A stretch of 64,000 bases of DNA, taken from the NCBI RefSeq assembly GCF_001424705.1, contig NZ_LMRA01000011.1, positions 1 through 64,000 of the forward strand, written 5' to 3'. The translations under genes and the position numbers were made by a program. The stretch comes from Methylobacterium sp. Leaf465. Its GTDB lineage: Bacteria; Pseudomonadota; Alphaproteobacteria; Rhizobiales; Beijerinckiaceae. Below, piece after piece: positions 37,148 through 45,774 of the stretch. Below the pieces are notes generated by a model. The model searched no databases. It saw only the letters and a program-made list of their open reading frames with translations, and was not told the origin of the DNA. Positions within the stretch are counted from its first letter, which is position 1, and the number at the start of each line of letters is the position of its first letter.

Positions 37148-38464
37148 ATGTCGAGGGTGGAAACTACAACCGAGCACGTATCCGACAGTTATCGATGGGG
37201 TCAGCTCGTCATCGGCGTCATCTGCATGGTGATGATTGCCAATCTGCAATACGGTTGGACATTCTTCGTCCCCGACATTCAAAAAAAATTCGGATTTGAT
37301 CGCGCCGCGATCCAATGGGCATTTACCCTGTTCGTGTTGTTTGAGACTTGGCTCGTTCCGGTCGAAGGCTGGTTCGTCGACAAGTACGGCCCACGGGTCG
37401 TAGTCCTATTCGGTGGTCTCCTTTGCGGGATCGGCTGGGTGATCAACTCCTACGCCAGCACCCTGAATATGTTCTATCTTGGCCAAGTCGTCGCCGGCAT
37501 CGGCGCGGGCGCGGTCTATGGCACCTGTGTCGGCAGCGCCCTGAAATGGTTCCCGGACAAGCGTGGTCTCGCCGCCGGCATCATCGCCGCGGGGTTCGGT
37601 GCCGGCTCAGCCCTCACCGTCGCGCCGATCCAGTGGATGATCGCCGATCATGGTTTCCAGGCGGCGTTCTTCAACTTCGGCATCGGCCAGGGCCTCGTGG
37701 TCGCTGTGTTGGCTTTCTTTTTCACCTCGCCGAAGAAGGGGCAAGTTCCGGAGGCCGTCGCGAACACCAACGTCATCCAGACCCGGCGCAACTACACCCC
37801 CGGCGAAGTCGCTCGGCAGCCGATCTTTTGGCTGATGTACTTCATGTTCGTTATCGTGGGCGCAGGCGGCTTGATGATCACCGCCAACCTCAAGCCCATC
37901 GCTGCCGATATCGGCGTCGACAAGGTGCCGGTCACGATTATGGGCATCACCATGGTCGCCATCACCTTCGCAGCCACCATCGACCGCGTACTTAATGGCT
38001 TGACCCGCCCGTTCTTCGGCTGGGTCTCGGATAAGATTGGTCGCGAGAATACCATGTTCGTCGCCTTCGCCATGGAAGGCTTCGGCATCTACATGCTCTA
38101 CCTCTGGGGCCATGACCCCCTGTGGTTCGTGCTGCTCTCCGGCTTCGTGTTCTTCGCCTGGGGCGAGATCTACTCCCTCTTCCCCTCGACCTGCACAGAT
38201 ACCTTCGGTACGAAGTTCGCTGCGACCAATGCGGGCCTGCTCTACACCGCGAAAGGCACCGCCGCGCTCCTGGTTCCGGTAGCGAACTATCTGCAGCAGG
38301 CGACCAACAGCTGGGACGGCGTCTTCCTGGTCGCCGCCGGCGCCAACATCCTCGCCTCGCTCCTCGCCATCGCGGTACTGAAGCCCTGGCGTAAGCGCGT
38401 GGTGGCGCAGGCGCTCGCTGTCTCCGACGAGACTAAGCCAGCCCCCCGCATCGTCGCGGCCTGA
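37148..38464 (+). CDS. oxlT: MFS transporter, oxalate:formate antiporter-like
   Basis: 438 residues with about twelve membrane spans and the OFA-family start WTFFVPDIQKKFGFDRAAIQ, then WLVPVEGWFVDKYGPRVVV (MFS signature loop). GIGAGAVYGTCVGSALKWF and PDKRGLAAGIIAAGFGAGSA are strongly typical of the oxalate:formate antiporter family. It would import oxalate in exchange for formate, the product of the Oxc-Frc cycle. Its place in the oxalate island and the operator upstream support this, but substrate is inferred from family and context. Spacing to downstream genes is large; a hairpin follows its stop. Confidence 0.88.
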   Translation: MSRVETTTEHVSDSYRWGQLVIGVICMVMIANLQYGWTFFVPDIQKKFGFDRAAIQWAFTLFVLFETWLVPVEGWFVDKYGPRVVVLFGGLLCGIGWVINSYASTLNMFYLGQVVAGIGAGAVYGTCVGSALKWFPDKRGLAAGIIAAGFGAGSALTVAPIQWMIADHGFQAAFFNFGIGQGLVVAVLAFFFTSPKKGQVPEAVANTNVIQTRRNYTPGEVARQPIFWLMYFMFVIVGAGGLMITANLKPIAADIGVDKVPVTIMGITMVAITFAATIDRVLNGLTRPFFGWVSDKIGRENTMFVAFAMEGFGIYMLYLWGHDPLWFVLLSGFVFFAWGEIYSLFPSTCTDTFGTKFAATNAGLLYTAKGTAALLVPVANYLQQATNSWDGVFLVAAGANILASLLAIAVLKPWRKRVVAQALAVSDETKPAPRIVAA

Positions 38465-38494
38465 CAGCCCATCTGAAGCGCCGAAGAAAGAGCT

Positions 38495-38526
38495 GCGGGG
38501 GCCGGACGCCAAGTCCTGGCCCCCGC
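38495..38526 (+). terminator. Terminator-like hairpin after oxlT
   Basis: gcgggggcc (38495-38503) and ggcccccgc (38518-38526) are perfect complements around a 14-base loop, about 30 bases after the antiporter stop, followed by a short T-containing tail (gtttc). Probably a transcription terminator or mRNA stabiliser. Confidence 0.55.
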
Positions 38527-38567
38527 GCCCGTTTCAGCCCACCCGATCGTCTCGCAGGAGATCTCCG

Positions 38568-38888
38568 ATGCCGCCGACCTGGCGCCCGATGCAGACGGCC
38601 CCGCAGACCGTCAACCGGATTTGGCTTAACCACCTGACCCTAGGCCCGATTCTTGCGGAAGGCCTCCCTGGCCGCTGGTACTCCCCGAGCGCGACGCGTC
38701 AGGTCTGGCGCTGGTACCGCCCGGCCGAGCCGAACGCCCTGGAGCCCTTCAGCGGCTGGCTGCCCTACGATGCGCTCGCAGCGAACGGGATTGACGGCAC
38801 CACGACGATGGACGATCCAAAGGACCGCTTCGCCATGTCATCCCACCTCGCGGGGCAGCAAGACAAGCCCGCATCCCTCAGGGTGTAG
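38568..38888 (+). CDS. Hypothetical protein
   Basis: 106 residues, no family recognised. The frame begins MPPTWRPMQTAPQTVNRIWL, then GLPGRWYSPSATRQVWRWYR, with many Trp and Tyr, unlike a random GC-rich frame. The pattern W-PM-TAP at the start is common in small phage-like and hypothetical proteins. A cgcaggag ribosome site precedes the ATG by about seven bases. It lies just after the oxlT hairpin and may be transcribed separately. Confidence 0.5.
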   Translation: MPPTWRPMQTAPQTVNRIWLNHLTLGPILAEGLPGRWYSPSATRQVWRWYRPAEPNALEPFSGWLPYDALAANGIDGTTTMDDPKDRFAMSSHLAGQQDKPASLRV

Positions 38889-39013
38889 GTCGCGCGTGCG
38901 ATGACAATACGGTCGGCGATGTATGCCGCATTTCCCGCCACACCCATCGTCCCATCCGGACCTCCGCATCGGCCATGTTAGACTTCGGCCACCGCCCAGG
39001 TAGGAGAGAAAGC

Positions 39014-39514
39014 TTGGCTGAGGCTCCACCGGTCCGACTTCTGCGCCCGCGCGAAGAGCTCGACTATAACGACACGCAGTCCGTAATCCTCCCGACGGCT
39101 GTCAGCCCGCTCGATGTCTGGAACGCTATCGCCTCGAAGCCGCGACCGCTGATGACCCTCGCCTTTCGCGTGAGGGATGCGATCGCAATCCGCTTCGGCG
39201 TCAAGGCCATCGGCGGCTTTTCCAGGGAGCGGCGGACCCATGTCTGCACGGGGGACAAACTGGATTTCTTCTTGGTGGAACAGAGTACGCCGGACATGCT
39301 CGTCCTGACCACGCGGGACCGGCATCTCGACGTCATGATCTGCTTCGCGACAGCTGGTCGCCGTCTCACGATCACCTCGTCGGTTGTGGTCCACAATGCG
39401 TTCGGCCGGGCCTACATGGCGCCAGTGGGGCCGATTCACCGGATGATCCTCGCCGCCGACCTGCGGCGCCTCGGGACGTCCCTCGCGCAAGATGCGTCTC
39501 GCTCCGGCATCTAA
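39014..39514 (+). CDS. DUF2867-like protein
   Basis: About 166 residues. The middle (PLMTLAFRVRDAIAIRFGVK, then AIGGFSRERR) and the end (VVHNAFGRAYMAPVGPIHRM) fit the DUF2867 family, a lipid-binding-like beta-barrel of unknown role often fused to or near oxidoreductases. TTG at 39014 is preferred because aggaga sits seven bases upstream; ATG at 38975 is also in frame. It faces the minus-strand frc2 gene across a strong hairpin. A link to oxalate is only by location. Confidence 0.65.
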   Translation: MAEAPPVRLLRPREELDYNDTQSVILPTAVSPLDVWNAIASKPRPLMTLAFRVRDAIAIRFGVKAIGGFSRERRTHVCTGDKLDFFLVEQSTPDMLVLTTRDRHLDVMICFATAGRRLTITSSVVVHNAFGRAYMAPVGPIHRMILAADLRRLGTSLAQDASRSGI

Positions 39515-39617
39515 CCCGTCACTGCGGCCCCGTGCCTGGATTTCCATGCCGCGGTCGTCCGGGCCGATGACGGACAAGCCGTATGGGCGAGCCTCGCTCC
39601 GGTACCACAAAACGGAA

Positions 39618-39641
39618 ACGGCGCGCCTCAAGGCGCGCCGT
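39618..39641. terminator. Bidirectional terminator
   Basis: acggcgcgcct (39618-39628) and aggcgcgccgt (39631-39641) are perfect complements with a two-base loop. On the minus strand the stem is followed by a T-rich tail (ttccgtttt), so it ends frc2. On the plus strand it follows the DUF2867-like gene. Confidence 0.75.
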
Positions 39642-39703
39642 CTTACTTGATTCAGCGGCCTGTCCGAGAACAGGCCGTTGGCGTCTCCGTTTCAGACGCC
39701 GCC

Positions 39704-40954
39704 TCAGACGGCGCGGGCCTGGTGCAACTGCTCGATCTGCTGCTGGGTGTAGCCAAGATCGAGCAAGACTTCGTCGGTGTGCTCGCCGAGCAGCGGGGAG
39801 GCCTTCACCTCGACCTGCATGTCGGAGAACTTGATCGGGCTGCCGACGGTCAGGTACGAGCCGAGCTTCGGGTGCGGCACCTCGACAACGGTGCCGCTGG
39901 CGCGCAGCGACGGATCGTTGGCGATCTCCTTCATCGACAGCACCGGTGAGCACGGGATGTCGAACTTGCGCAGGATATCGACGGCCTCGAACTTCGTCTT
40001 GTCGGCGAGCCAAGCCTCGATCGTGCCAAAGATGTCCATGATCTTGTCCTGGCGGGCGCGAGCGGTGTTGTAGGCCGGATCGTCGATCCACTCATCCTTG
40101 CCGATCGCCTTACAGATCGGGGCCCAGGCATGACCCTGGATCGTGAAGTAGATGTAGGCGTTCGGATCGGTCTCCCAGCCCTTGCACTTCAGCACCCAGC
40201 CTGGCTGTCCACCGCCACCCGCGTTGCCGCCGCGCGGCACCACATCCGAGAACTCGCCGTGGGGGTACTGCGGGTATTCCTCCAGGTAGCCGAGGGCATC
40301 GAGACGCTGCTGGTCACGCAGCTTGACGCGGCAAAGGTTGAGCACCGAGTCCTGCATCGAGACAGCGACCTTCTGGCCCTTGCCGGTCTTGTTCTTCTGG
40401 TGAAGCGCCGTGAGAATGCCGATCGCGAGGTGCATGCCGGTGTTCGAATCACCGAGAGCCGCGGCGCTCACAGTAGGCGGGCCGTCCCAGAAGCCAGTGG
40501 TGGAGGCCGCGCCGCCGGCACACTGCGCCACGTTCTCGTAGACCTTCAAGTCCTCGTAGTGGTGGCCATCCGAGAAGCCCTTCACCGACGCCAGGATCAT
40601 GCCGGGATTGAGCTCCTGGATGCGGGACCAAGAGAAGCCCATGCGGTCGAGGGCGCCAGGGCCGAAGTTCTCGACCATGACATCGGATTGCTTGATCAGG
40701 TTCTCGAGGACTTCCTTGCCCTCAGGAGTCTTGGTGTCGAGCGTCAGGGAACGCTTGTTGGAGTTAAGCATGGTGAAGTAGAGCGCGTCGGCATCCTCGA
40801 CGTGGCGAAGCTGCGTGCGCGTCACGTCGCCGGCCCCAGGGCGCTCCACCTTGATCACGTCGGCGCCGAACCAGGCCAGTAGCTGGGTACAGGCCGGACC
40901 AGCCTGGACGTGGGTGAAATCGATGATCTTGATACCCTCGAGCGGCTTGCTCAT
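39704..40954 (-). CDS. frc: Formyl-CoA:oxalate CoA-transferase (paralogue 2)
   Basis: 416 residues. This paralogue follows the Oxalobacter Frc pattern closely. [35 protein letters not shown] and [20 protein letters not shown] are present, with the catalytic Asp at residue 169 exactly, and the glycine loop [13 protein letters not shown] at about 241-253. The position of the gating Trp48 of the Oxalobacter enzyme is Gln here. It transfers CoA from formyl-CoA to oxalate, feeding Oxc and recycling CoA. It follows a PAS gene on the minus strand by 122 bases and is probably in the same operon under the operator at 41671-41714. Confidence 0.94.
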   Translation of the reverse strand: MSKPLEGIKIIDFTHVQAGPACTQLLAWFGADVIKVERPGAGDVTRTQLRHVEDADALYFTMLNSNKRSLTLDTKTPEGKEVLENLIKQSDVMVENFGPGALDRMGFSWSRIQELNPGMILASVKGFSDGHHYEDLKVYENVAQCAGGAASTTGFWDGPPTVSAAALGDSNTGMHLAIGILTALHQKNKTGKGQKVAVSMQDSVLNLCRVKLRDQQRLDALGYLEEYPQYPHGEFSDVVPRGGNAGGGGQPGWVLKCKGWETDPNAYIYFTIQGHAWAPICKAIGKDEWIDDPAYNTARARQDKIMDIFGTIEAWLADKTKFEAVDILRKFDIPCSPVLSMKEIANDPSLRASGTVVEVPHPKLGSYLTVGSPIKFSDMQVEVKASPLLGEHTDEVLLDLGYTQQQIEQLHQARAV

Positions 40955-41076
40955 CGTGGCGTTCTCCCTGTTGGCTCAGACGATTGTCGAAGTTCGCGGC
41001 TTGCCCGGTCGATCCGGGTTCTGGGTTGGCCGGAAACCCGTGGTGGGTGATCCCGGCGGTCTGTCGCGCCTCGCCC

Positions 41077-41505
41077 TCAGGCGACGCGGGATTCGAGGGC
41101 CGCCAAGCGGCGGCGTAGTTCACGCTCGTCGTTCCAGCGCTGGGTTTCATCGCGGATGATCGCGGCGATACCCGTAACGGCGTTGTCGAAGCCGTGGATC
41201 AGCCCGACCGTGAAGGCGATGGAGAGCGTGTGGCCATCCTTATGGATGGCTGGGACTCGCAGGACGTCGGCACCGTACTTGGTGACGCCCGTCTTCATGG
41301 TCTTGGCATAGCCCTCCCAGTGGCGCCGGCGCTGACGCTCCGGGGTGATGAGATCGAGAGACTGACCGACCGCCTCCTCCGCCGCGTACCCGAAGATCCG
41401 CGTCGCGGCGGGATTCCACACGGTGATCGCACCGCTCGTGTCCGACACCACAACGGCATCGCCGGCTGCTGCCACCAGGACAGCAAAATCGATCGGGCTC
41501 GTCAT
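41077..41505 (-). CDS. Single PAS-domain protein
   Basis: 142 residues, one PAS domain plus a short helical tail (DETQRWNDERELRRRLAALE). GDAVVVSDTSGAITVWNPAA, then RIFGYAAEEAVGQSLDLITP and MKTGVTKYGADVLRVPAIHK are standard PAS_9/PAS_4 motifs; KYGADVLRVPAIHKDG resembles those of heme-free redox PAS sensors. There is no output domain, so it must pass signals through another protein. It precedes frc2 on the same strand with the candidate oxalate operator about 165 bases upstream. A sensor tied to oxalate use is inferred. Confidence 0.8.
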   Translation of the reverse strand: MTSPIDFAVLVAAAGDAVVVSDTSGAITVWNPAATRIFGYAAEEAVGQSLDLITPERQRRRHWEGYAKTMKTGVTKYGADVLRVPAIHKDGHTLSIAFTVGLIHGFDNAVTGIAAIIRDETQRWNDERELRRRLAALESRVA

Positions 41506-41670
41506 GCGCTGACCCTCATCTCCCTGTCCGTGCTGCGGATATCGTCTCCGTCGCCCGGTTTATCGACCGGGCGGGCTCGAACCTGGGGCGAGACGATGGT
41601 CATCCATCGGCATGGAACACTCCCCTCTTTGTCCGTCAGACTTGAAGCCGTTCGATGGCGTCGGAAGGAC

Positions 41671-41714
41671 TTGGTATTTTTCGCTGTTCCGATCGTTGGT
41701 ATTTGGTATGCCAA
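41671..41714. promoter_or_regulatory. Candidate GntR operator between PAS-frc2 and osmC
   Basis: ttggtatttt at 41671-41680 and ttggtatttggtatgccaa at 41696-41714. The second contains the same 18 bases as the oxc site (29571-29588). It lies between the divergent PAS gene (start 41505) and the osmC gene (start 41840) and can control both. Confidence 0.6.
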
Positions 41715-41839
41715 CGTAGATAAGGTGTCAACTCGCGGAGCTGACGTCAATTGCCCCAGGGAGCTCGGGCCTTGGTGACAGCGTTCTCGGATGACGCCGG
41801 CACGCTGCAGGCAACGAGAATCGGCAGGGGAGAGCCGCC

Positions 41840-42283
41840 ATGGGTCCAGGCCCGAGCATCACGATCACTCAGATCGAGGGCTACAAGTTCGCGATCGATT
41901 TCGGTGGGATCCTGCCCCACCTCATGGTCGATGAGGCCATTCCCATCGGCAGCGGCGAAGGCCCGTTCCCCGAACAGCTCCTCGTCTCTTCGGTGACGAA
42001 CTGCCTGTGCGCCAGCCTCGTCTTCGCGCTCGGTAAGTATAAGCAAGAGGCCGGCGGCATCCGGGCCGAGGCGTACTGCGAGGTCACCCGCAACGCCGAG
42101 AACCGTCTGCGCATCGCCGGCATCGCGGTCGCGATCAGCCTCGGGGCGACCGCCGACTCCGTACCCCGCATCGACCGGGTGCTGGAGCAGTTCCAGCGCT
42201 TCTGCACGGTTTCCGAAAGCGTGCAGGCCGGCATCCCCGTCGTCGTCTCTGTCCGGGACAGTGCCGGCACGCTGCTCACCTGA
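41840..42283 (+). CDS. OsmC-family peroxide reductase-like protein
   Basis: 147 residues of the OsmC/Ohr fold. The two redox cysteines lie in SVTNCLCASLVFAL and QRFCTVSESVQAGIPV, as in the family. EGPFPEQLLVSSVTNC is the usual loop. Members reduce organic hydroperoxides, although the general OsmC-like branch often has unknown substrates. It starts a plus-strand run of three genes (with the SnoaL-like and esterase genes) opposite the PAS-frc2 unit, sharing the candidate operator. Oxidative or formyl/acyl stress may be linked to oxalate growth; inference only. Confidence 0.85.
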   Translation: MGPGPSITITQIEGYKFAIDFGGILPHLMVDEAIPIGSGEGPFPEQLLVSSVTNCLCASLVFALGKYKQEAGGIRAEAYCEVTRNAENRLRIAGIAVAISLGATADSVPRIDRVLEQFQRFCTVSESVQAGIPVVVSVRDSAGTLLT

Positions 42284-42312
42284 GCCTTATGCTTTTCCAA
42301 GAAGGAGTCGCC

Positions 42313-42708
42313 ATGACGACATCACCGAAAGTCTCCGGCCAGAACCCGCCGATCGCCCACGAGCCGGAAGACCTCGCCCGCCTCTTCAACGAACGCGCCA
42401 ATGCAGGCGACGTGGACGGCCTCGTTGCCCTCTACGAGCCCGATGCGGTGCTGGCGGCCGGGAAGGTCGTGGCCACCGGACACGGCGAGATCCGGCAATT
42501 CTATGCCGACCTCTTGGCGCGCAAGTCTGGTTTTCCGGCCGCCGAGACCCTCCCGGCGATCCGGAACGGCGATCACGCCATGACCTTCGCGCGACTGCCC
42601 AACGGGACGATCTCGGCTGAAACCGCACGGCGCCAGGCCGATGGCGGATGGCGCTGGCTGATCGATCAACTGAAGATCAAGCCCCTCCAGGCGGACAAGG
42701 CCGGTTGA
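42313..42708 (+). CDS. SnoaL/NTF2-like protein (DUF4440 type)
   Basis: 131 residues with the NTF2-like helix-sheet pattern: DLARLFNERANAGDVDGLVA, LYEPDAVLAAG, then GHGEIRQFYADLLA and a final strand WRWLIDQLKIKP. Such folds act as isomerases or ligand-binding proteins; no catalytic residue can be pinned here. ATG at 42313 follows aaggagtc; an upstream ATG at 42289 is less likely. It follows the osmC gene by 29 bases and precedes the esterase gene by 43, so the three look like one operon. Confidence 0.75.
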   Translation: MTTSPKVSGQNPPIAHEPEDLARLFNERANAGDVDGLVALYEPDAVLAAGKVVATGHGEIRQFYADLLARKSGFPAAETLPAIRNGDHAMTFARLPNGTISAETARRQADGGWRWLIDQLKIKPLQADKAG

Positions 42709-42751
42709 CTGACGCCTCCCCTCCGACTGCTTCCGAAACCCGGAGTCCCGC

Positions 42752-43435
42752 ATGATCGATCCCCGCCTCGCCGGCCGGCTCGCCTTCGCGCACCGGCTCC
42801 CCACCAAGGAGCCTCTCCCCCCCGGTCGCCATTGTCTCGGGCTGTTCGCCGAGCGGGACGCGATCCTCGTGGTACCCGAAAGCGTCGATCCACGCCGGCC
42901 AACACCTCTCGTGGTCCTGTTCCATGGTGGTGGCGGCAGCGCAGAGAAGATCCTGCCGATGCTGGAGGCCCATGCCCAAGCGCGGGGCTTCCTACTGTTG
43001 GCACCCCAATCGATGTTCCCGACTTGGGATCTCGTCATTGGCGGCCATGGACCCGACCGCGAGCGCGTCGACGAGGCTTTGGCCGAGGTGAGCACCCGTT
43101 ATCTACTCGATCCGACGCATCTGATTTTCGCGGGCCACTCGGATGGTGGCAGCTACACGCTCTCCCTCGGCCTAGCCAACGGGCATGTGGTCACCCATCT
43201 CCTCGTCTCCTCGGCCGGCTTCCTGTCCGTTCACCTGCAATCGGGCGTTCCACGGATCTTCCTTTCCCATGGAATCCGCGACGAGCAGATTCCGATCAAT
43301 CGCAGCGCGCGGGTTCATGTCGCCCGGTTGCGGGAGGCCGGATACCCGGTCATGGCAGTCGAGTACGACGGCCCCCACGCCTACAGCCCAGTCATCGTCG
43401 CGCAGGGCGTCGATTTCGTTCTCGCCGCAGCATAG
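42752..43435 (+). CDS. Alpha/beta hydrolase (carboxylesterase/phospholipase type)
   Basis: 227 residues with the serine-esterase core. TPLVVLFHGGGGSAEKILPM gives the oxyanion-hole region, FAGHSDGGSYTLSLGLANG the nucleophilic Ser (GHSDGG), and VEYDGPHAYSP the catalytic His; an Asp lies near ILSH-IRDEQIP (FLSHGIRDEQIP). It is closest in layout to the carboxylesterase/phospholipase family. Last gene of the osmC-SnoaL-esterase run. The natural substrate is unknown; release of formyl or acyl groups is a possibility, not shown. Confidence 0.85.
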   Translation: MIDPRLAGRLAFAHRLPTKEPLPPGRHCLGLFAERDAILVVPESVDPRRPTPLVVLFHGGGGSAEKILPMLEAHAQARGFLLLAPQSMFPTWDLVIGGHGPDRERVDEALAEVSTRYLLDPTHLIFAGHSDGGSYTLSLGLANGHVVTHLLVSSAGFLSVHLQSGVPRIFLSHGIRDEQIPINRSARVHVARLREAGYPVMAVEYDGPHAYSPVIVAQGVDFVLAAA

Positions 43436-43829
43436 CTGCCGGAAACCGCAGGTAGCGCGGAGATCCATCCCGTCGAATCCGGTACGGGCCCTCTCTTCTA
43501 TGTTGGTGCAGTGCATCGCGGATCGGCAACCTGCTCTGGGACCAGCGCAGTCACCACTGAACCCAGCTACCGCGGTAACCCCATCCGCCGGCGTATTCAT
43601 GCCGACTGCGCCAGGGAATGCAGGCCTGCCGGACGGATCTCGCGCCGCCCTTGGCAGATCCGATGCGTGCGGTCCTGCGTGTTTGCACGATCATCCCACC
43701 ATCTTGAAATATGCCCGCAATTCACAACGCAGCCTCTCGGAATTGACGATCGCGCTGATTTTAACCCGATTTTTACCAGATGAGTATTCTCTAATATTAG
43801 ACTAGACTATCCTGGACTGGGGTGCATAC
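43436..43829. other. Intergenic gap, nothing recognised
   Basis: 394 bases. The last 90 bases are AT-rich (tattctctaatattagactagac) and look like a promoter for the next small gene. No terminator with a T-run, RNA or repeat was seen. Confidence 0.5.
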
Positions 43830-44201
43830 GTGACGGAAGCAGCCGAGAAACTCGTCCTCGTGGATTCGCTCGATCAGGAAGCGGAGCGAATTCGGAATAT
43901 CTTCAGCACTTCGTTCCCCCATTCGAGCGACGATCTGAATCGTCTGATTCCCGAGAACTTTACGGATACGTTGTCCCGTAGGTCTGAGCCCGCGCCGAAG
44001 GCGGAGACCGACGAGTTCGACTGGTCGATCACGCTCGCGAACATCGAAGCGATCGTCGATGCCAGTAACGCCAGCAAGAGCTCGGTGGCTGACGCGGAGC
44101 GGCGGGCCGAAATTGCCGAAGCCAAAGCCCGGGAGGCGATCCATTGGCTCCGCCTTCTCCATGAAGCCGTCCTGAAGGGGATGCCTGCTCCATCTGTCTA
44201 G
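43830..44201 (+). CDS. Hypothetical protein with C-terminal coiled coil
   Basis: 123 residues starting with GTG. No domain is recognised. The C-terminal third (SSVADAERRAEIAEAKAREA, then IHWLRLLHEAVL) is a charged helix likely to form a coiled coil; the N-terminus is acidic with many Ser and Asp. Composition is protein-like rather than a GC shadow, and an AT-rich promoter-like segment lies upstream. Function unknown. Confidence 0.6.
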   Translation: MTEAAEKLVLVDSLDQEAERIRNIFSTSFPHSSDDLNRLIPENFTDTLSRRSEPAPKAETDEFDWSITLANIEAIVDASNASKSSVADAERRAEIAEAKAREAIHWLRLLHEAVLKGMPAPSV

Positions 44202-44300
44202 GGCATCAGGCCTGCCCAGGATCATCGATTCTGCAGCGTCGCGCCGGTTGGAACGCTGGCAGCGTTGCGATCGAGAGCGACTTCGCGTGTCCCTCGGCGC

Positions 44301-44500
44301 TCAGCCACCGCGGCAGGGGCCGCGAAAATGATCCCCCGAAGCCTTGTGCCGACACAGCGTCCGCCAACGTCGTCGTCGATGCTTCGGGCGATTGTGGTTG
44401 ATGTGACAGTGCTGACAGGAAGCGGCGAGGTTCATGCCCGCATTGTTAGCGATGGCTTGATCGCGATGCGCCGTCACCAAAACCACGCGTTCAGCGTACC
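44301..44500 (-). pseudogene. HNH-endonuclease remnant
   Basis: The minus-strand frame carries VVLVTAHRDQ, then NLAASCQHCHINHNRPKHRR, matching the C-terminal His-Cys-X2-Cys metal region of the small HNH proteins frequent in these bacteria (normally ...HLDH... and LCQRCH). The N-terminal zinc half (the other Cys pair) cannot be found in frame upstream, and the expected Asp in HLD-H is lost. I read it as a truncated, decaying copy. Confidence 0.5.
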
Positions 44501-44822
44501 TACTCGAGGCCGTCAGCTGTCCCAACCGAGACGGCGACCGCTGCGTCGGCGCAATCCCAGACCGTTGTCGTGACATCCCATCAGCGGCCATCACCAAGAT
44601 GGAAGACGACCTCTCGATAAGCCGCCCACTCCCTCGCAACGATCGCGCGCTCGGAGCGGATCACGGCCGAAAGTTCCGACCAGTCGATTGCATAGGAAGC
44701 GCGGTCTACGCAGCGGATTGGCATCACCAGCAAAAGGCCACGCAGTTCGGGGACTGAAAAGTGCCCGCTCTCCGCTCAGTCCGTATTTGGCGGATGCGGG
44801 AGCGATCGAGACCGTTGGCGCG

Positions 44823-45065
44823 TTAATTCGCGTGGTTCGAAGGTGCCTGCCATTCCACGCCGGCATGCTCACGGATATCACCCGGTGCACTTCCGGTATC
44901 GGCATCGCTCGCCCAGCCGCTGGGTCCTGCGACATCAACGATCTCGTCTTCCGGATACGCAGCTTCCAAGAACAGCCGCGCTTCCCCTTCAGCAGCGGCC
45001 CGAACGGTCACCAAGGGCTTTGTCCCCGCGGCGGAACGGATCTTGGCAATGAACAGCTTCGTCAT
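44823..45065 (-). CDS. Small hypothetical protein
   Basis: 80 residues. The sequence MTKLFIAKIRSAAGTKPLVT, then VRAAAEGEARLFLEAAYPED and EIVDVAGPSGWASDADTG reads like a compact beta-alpha-beta fold; no family is recognised. The start is supported by aggaaggg five bases upstream of ATG 45065. It is flanked by gene-poor DNA and has no operon partner. Confidence 0.6.
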   Translation of the reverse strand: MTKLFIAKIRSAAGTKPLVTVRAAAEGEARLFLEAAYPEDEIVDVAGPSGWASDADTGSAPGDIREHAGVEWQAPSNHAN

Positions 45066-45774
45066 GGTCACCCTTCCTGAACGATCCCCCCTCTCACAGA
45101 GGGCAGCGCTGGCGAACAACAAGGGATTCCCGTCCCATCATTCAAAGTTACCGCTGACGTCTGATGGAATCGGTTGCATGCCTTGGAACGAGAACCGTAG
45201 CCGTCGCGACACAACTTGAGCTCATCACCGATGATTTTCACGATTTTCACGCGCAGCAACTTCACAGATGCAGACCCTTTGATCGGGGCGCAGACGCCAA
45301 ACCATGCGTTGGATGATAGGCGGTCTGAGCGGCCCACGCTGCAATCTCGCGCTGCGCGTATCCTCATCAAGATTGCCAATTGCGAGTTGTGCCCTCGTTG
45401 ACCACCCGTTGGGTGGAACACGATCGCGGGTCGTTGGCGTTCTGGGAATCCCCGATCGTTTCGTCCTGTAAATCCGATCCGTGCAACTTCCGGTACGGGT
45501 AGCTTGGCGCAACCCTGCCGAACTCCGCGTTGCGTTCGAGGGAGATTGATTCCCACACGGTCACGAAGTCAGTCCATCATCTGGCCTCGTCGCATCCGGC
45601 GGTCTCACCCGCGACATCCCCGGCTCGCCATTTCAGCGGAACTGGGGATAGCCGTCAGACCGGTTCCGTTTGGCGGTCTGCGGACGCTGCGGTCGCAACC
45701 AGTCCGAAACTTCCGCGACGGCATGCTGATACCGGCAAGATCGATCCAGGGTGAGCGATCCGTGTGCGAGGGAC
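45066..45774. other. Gene-poor stretch
   Basis: About 700 bases without a recognised gene on either strand. Translations are Arg/Ser/Thr-rich and incoherent. Together with the HNH remnant and the IS at 47.5 kb it suggests a zone of gene decay. Confidence 0.45.
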
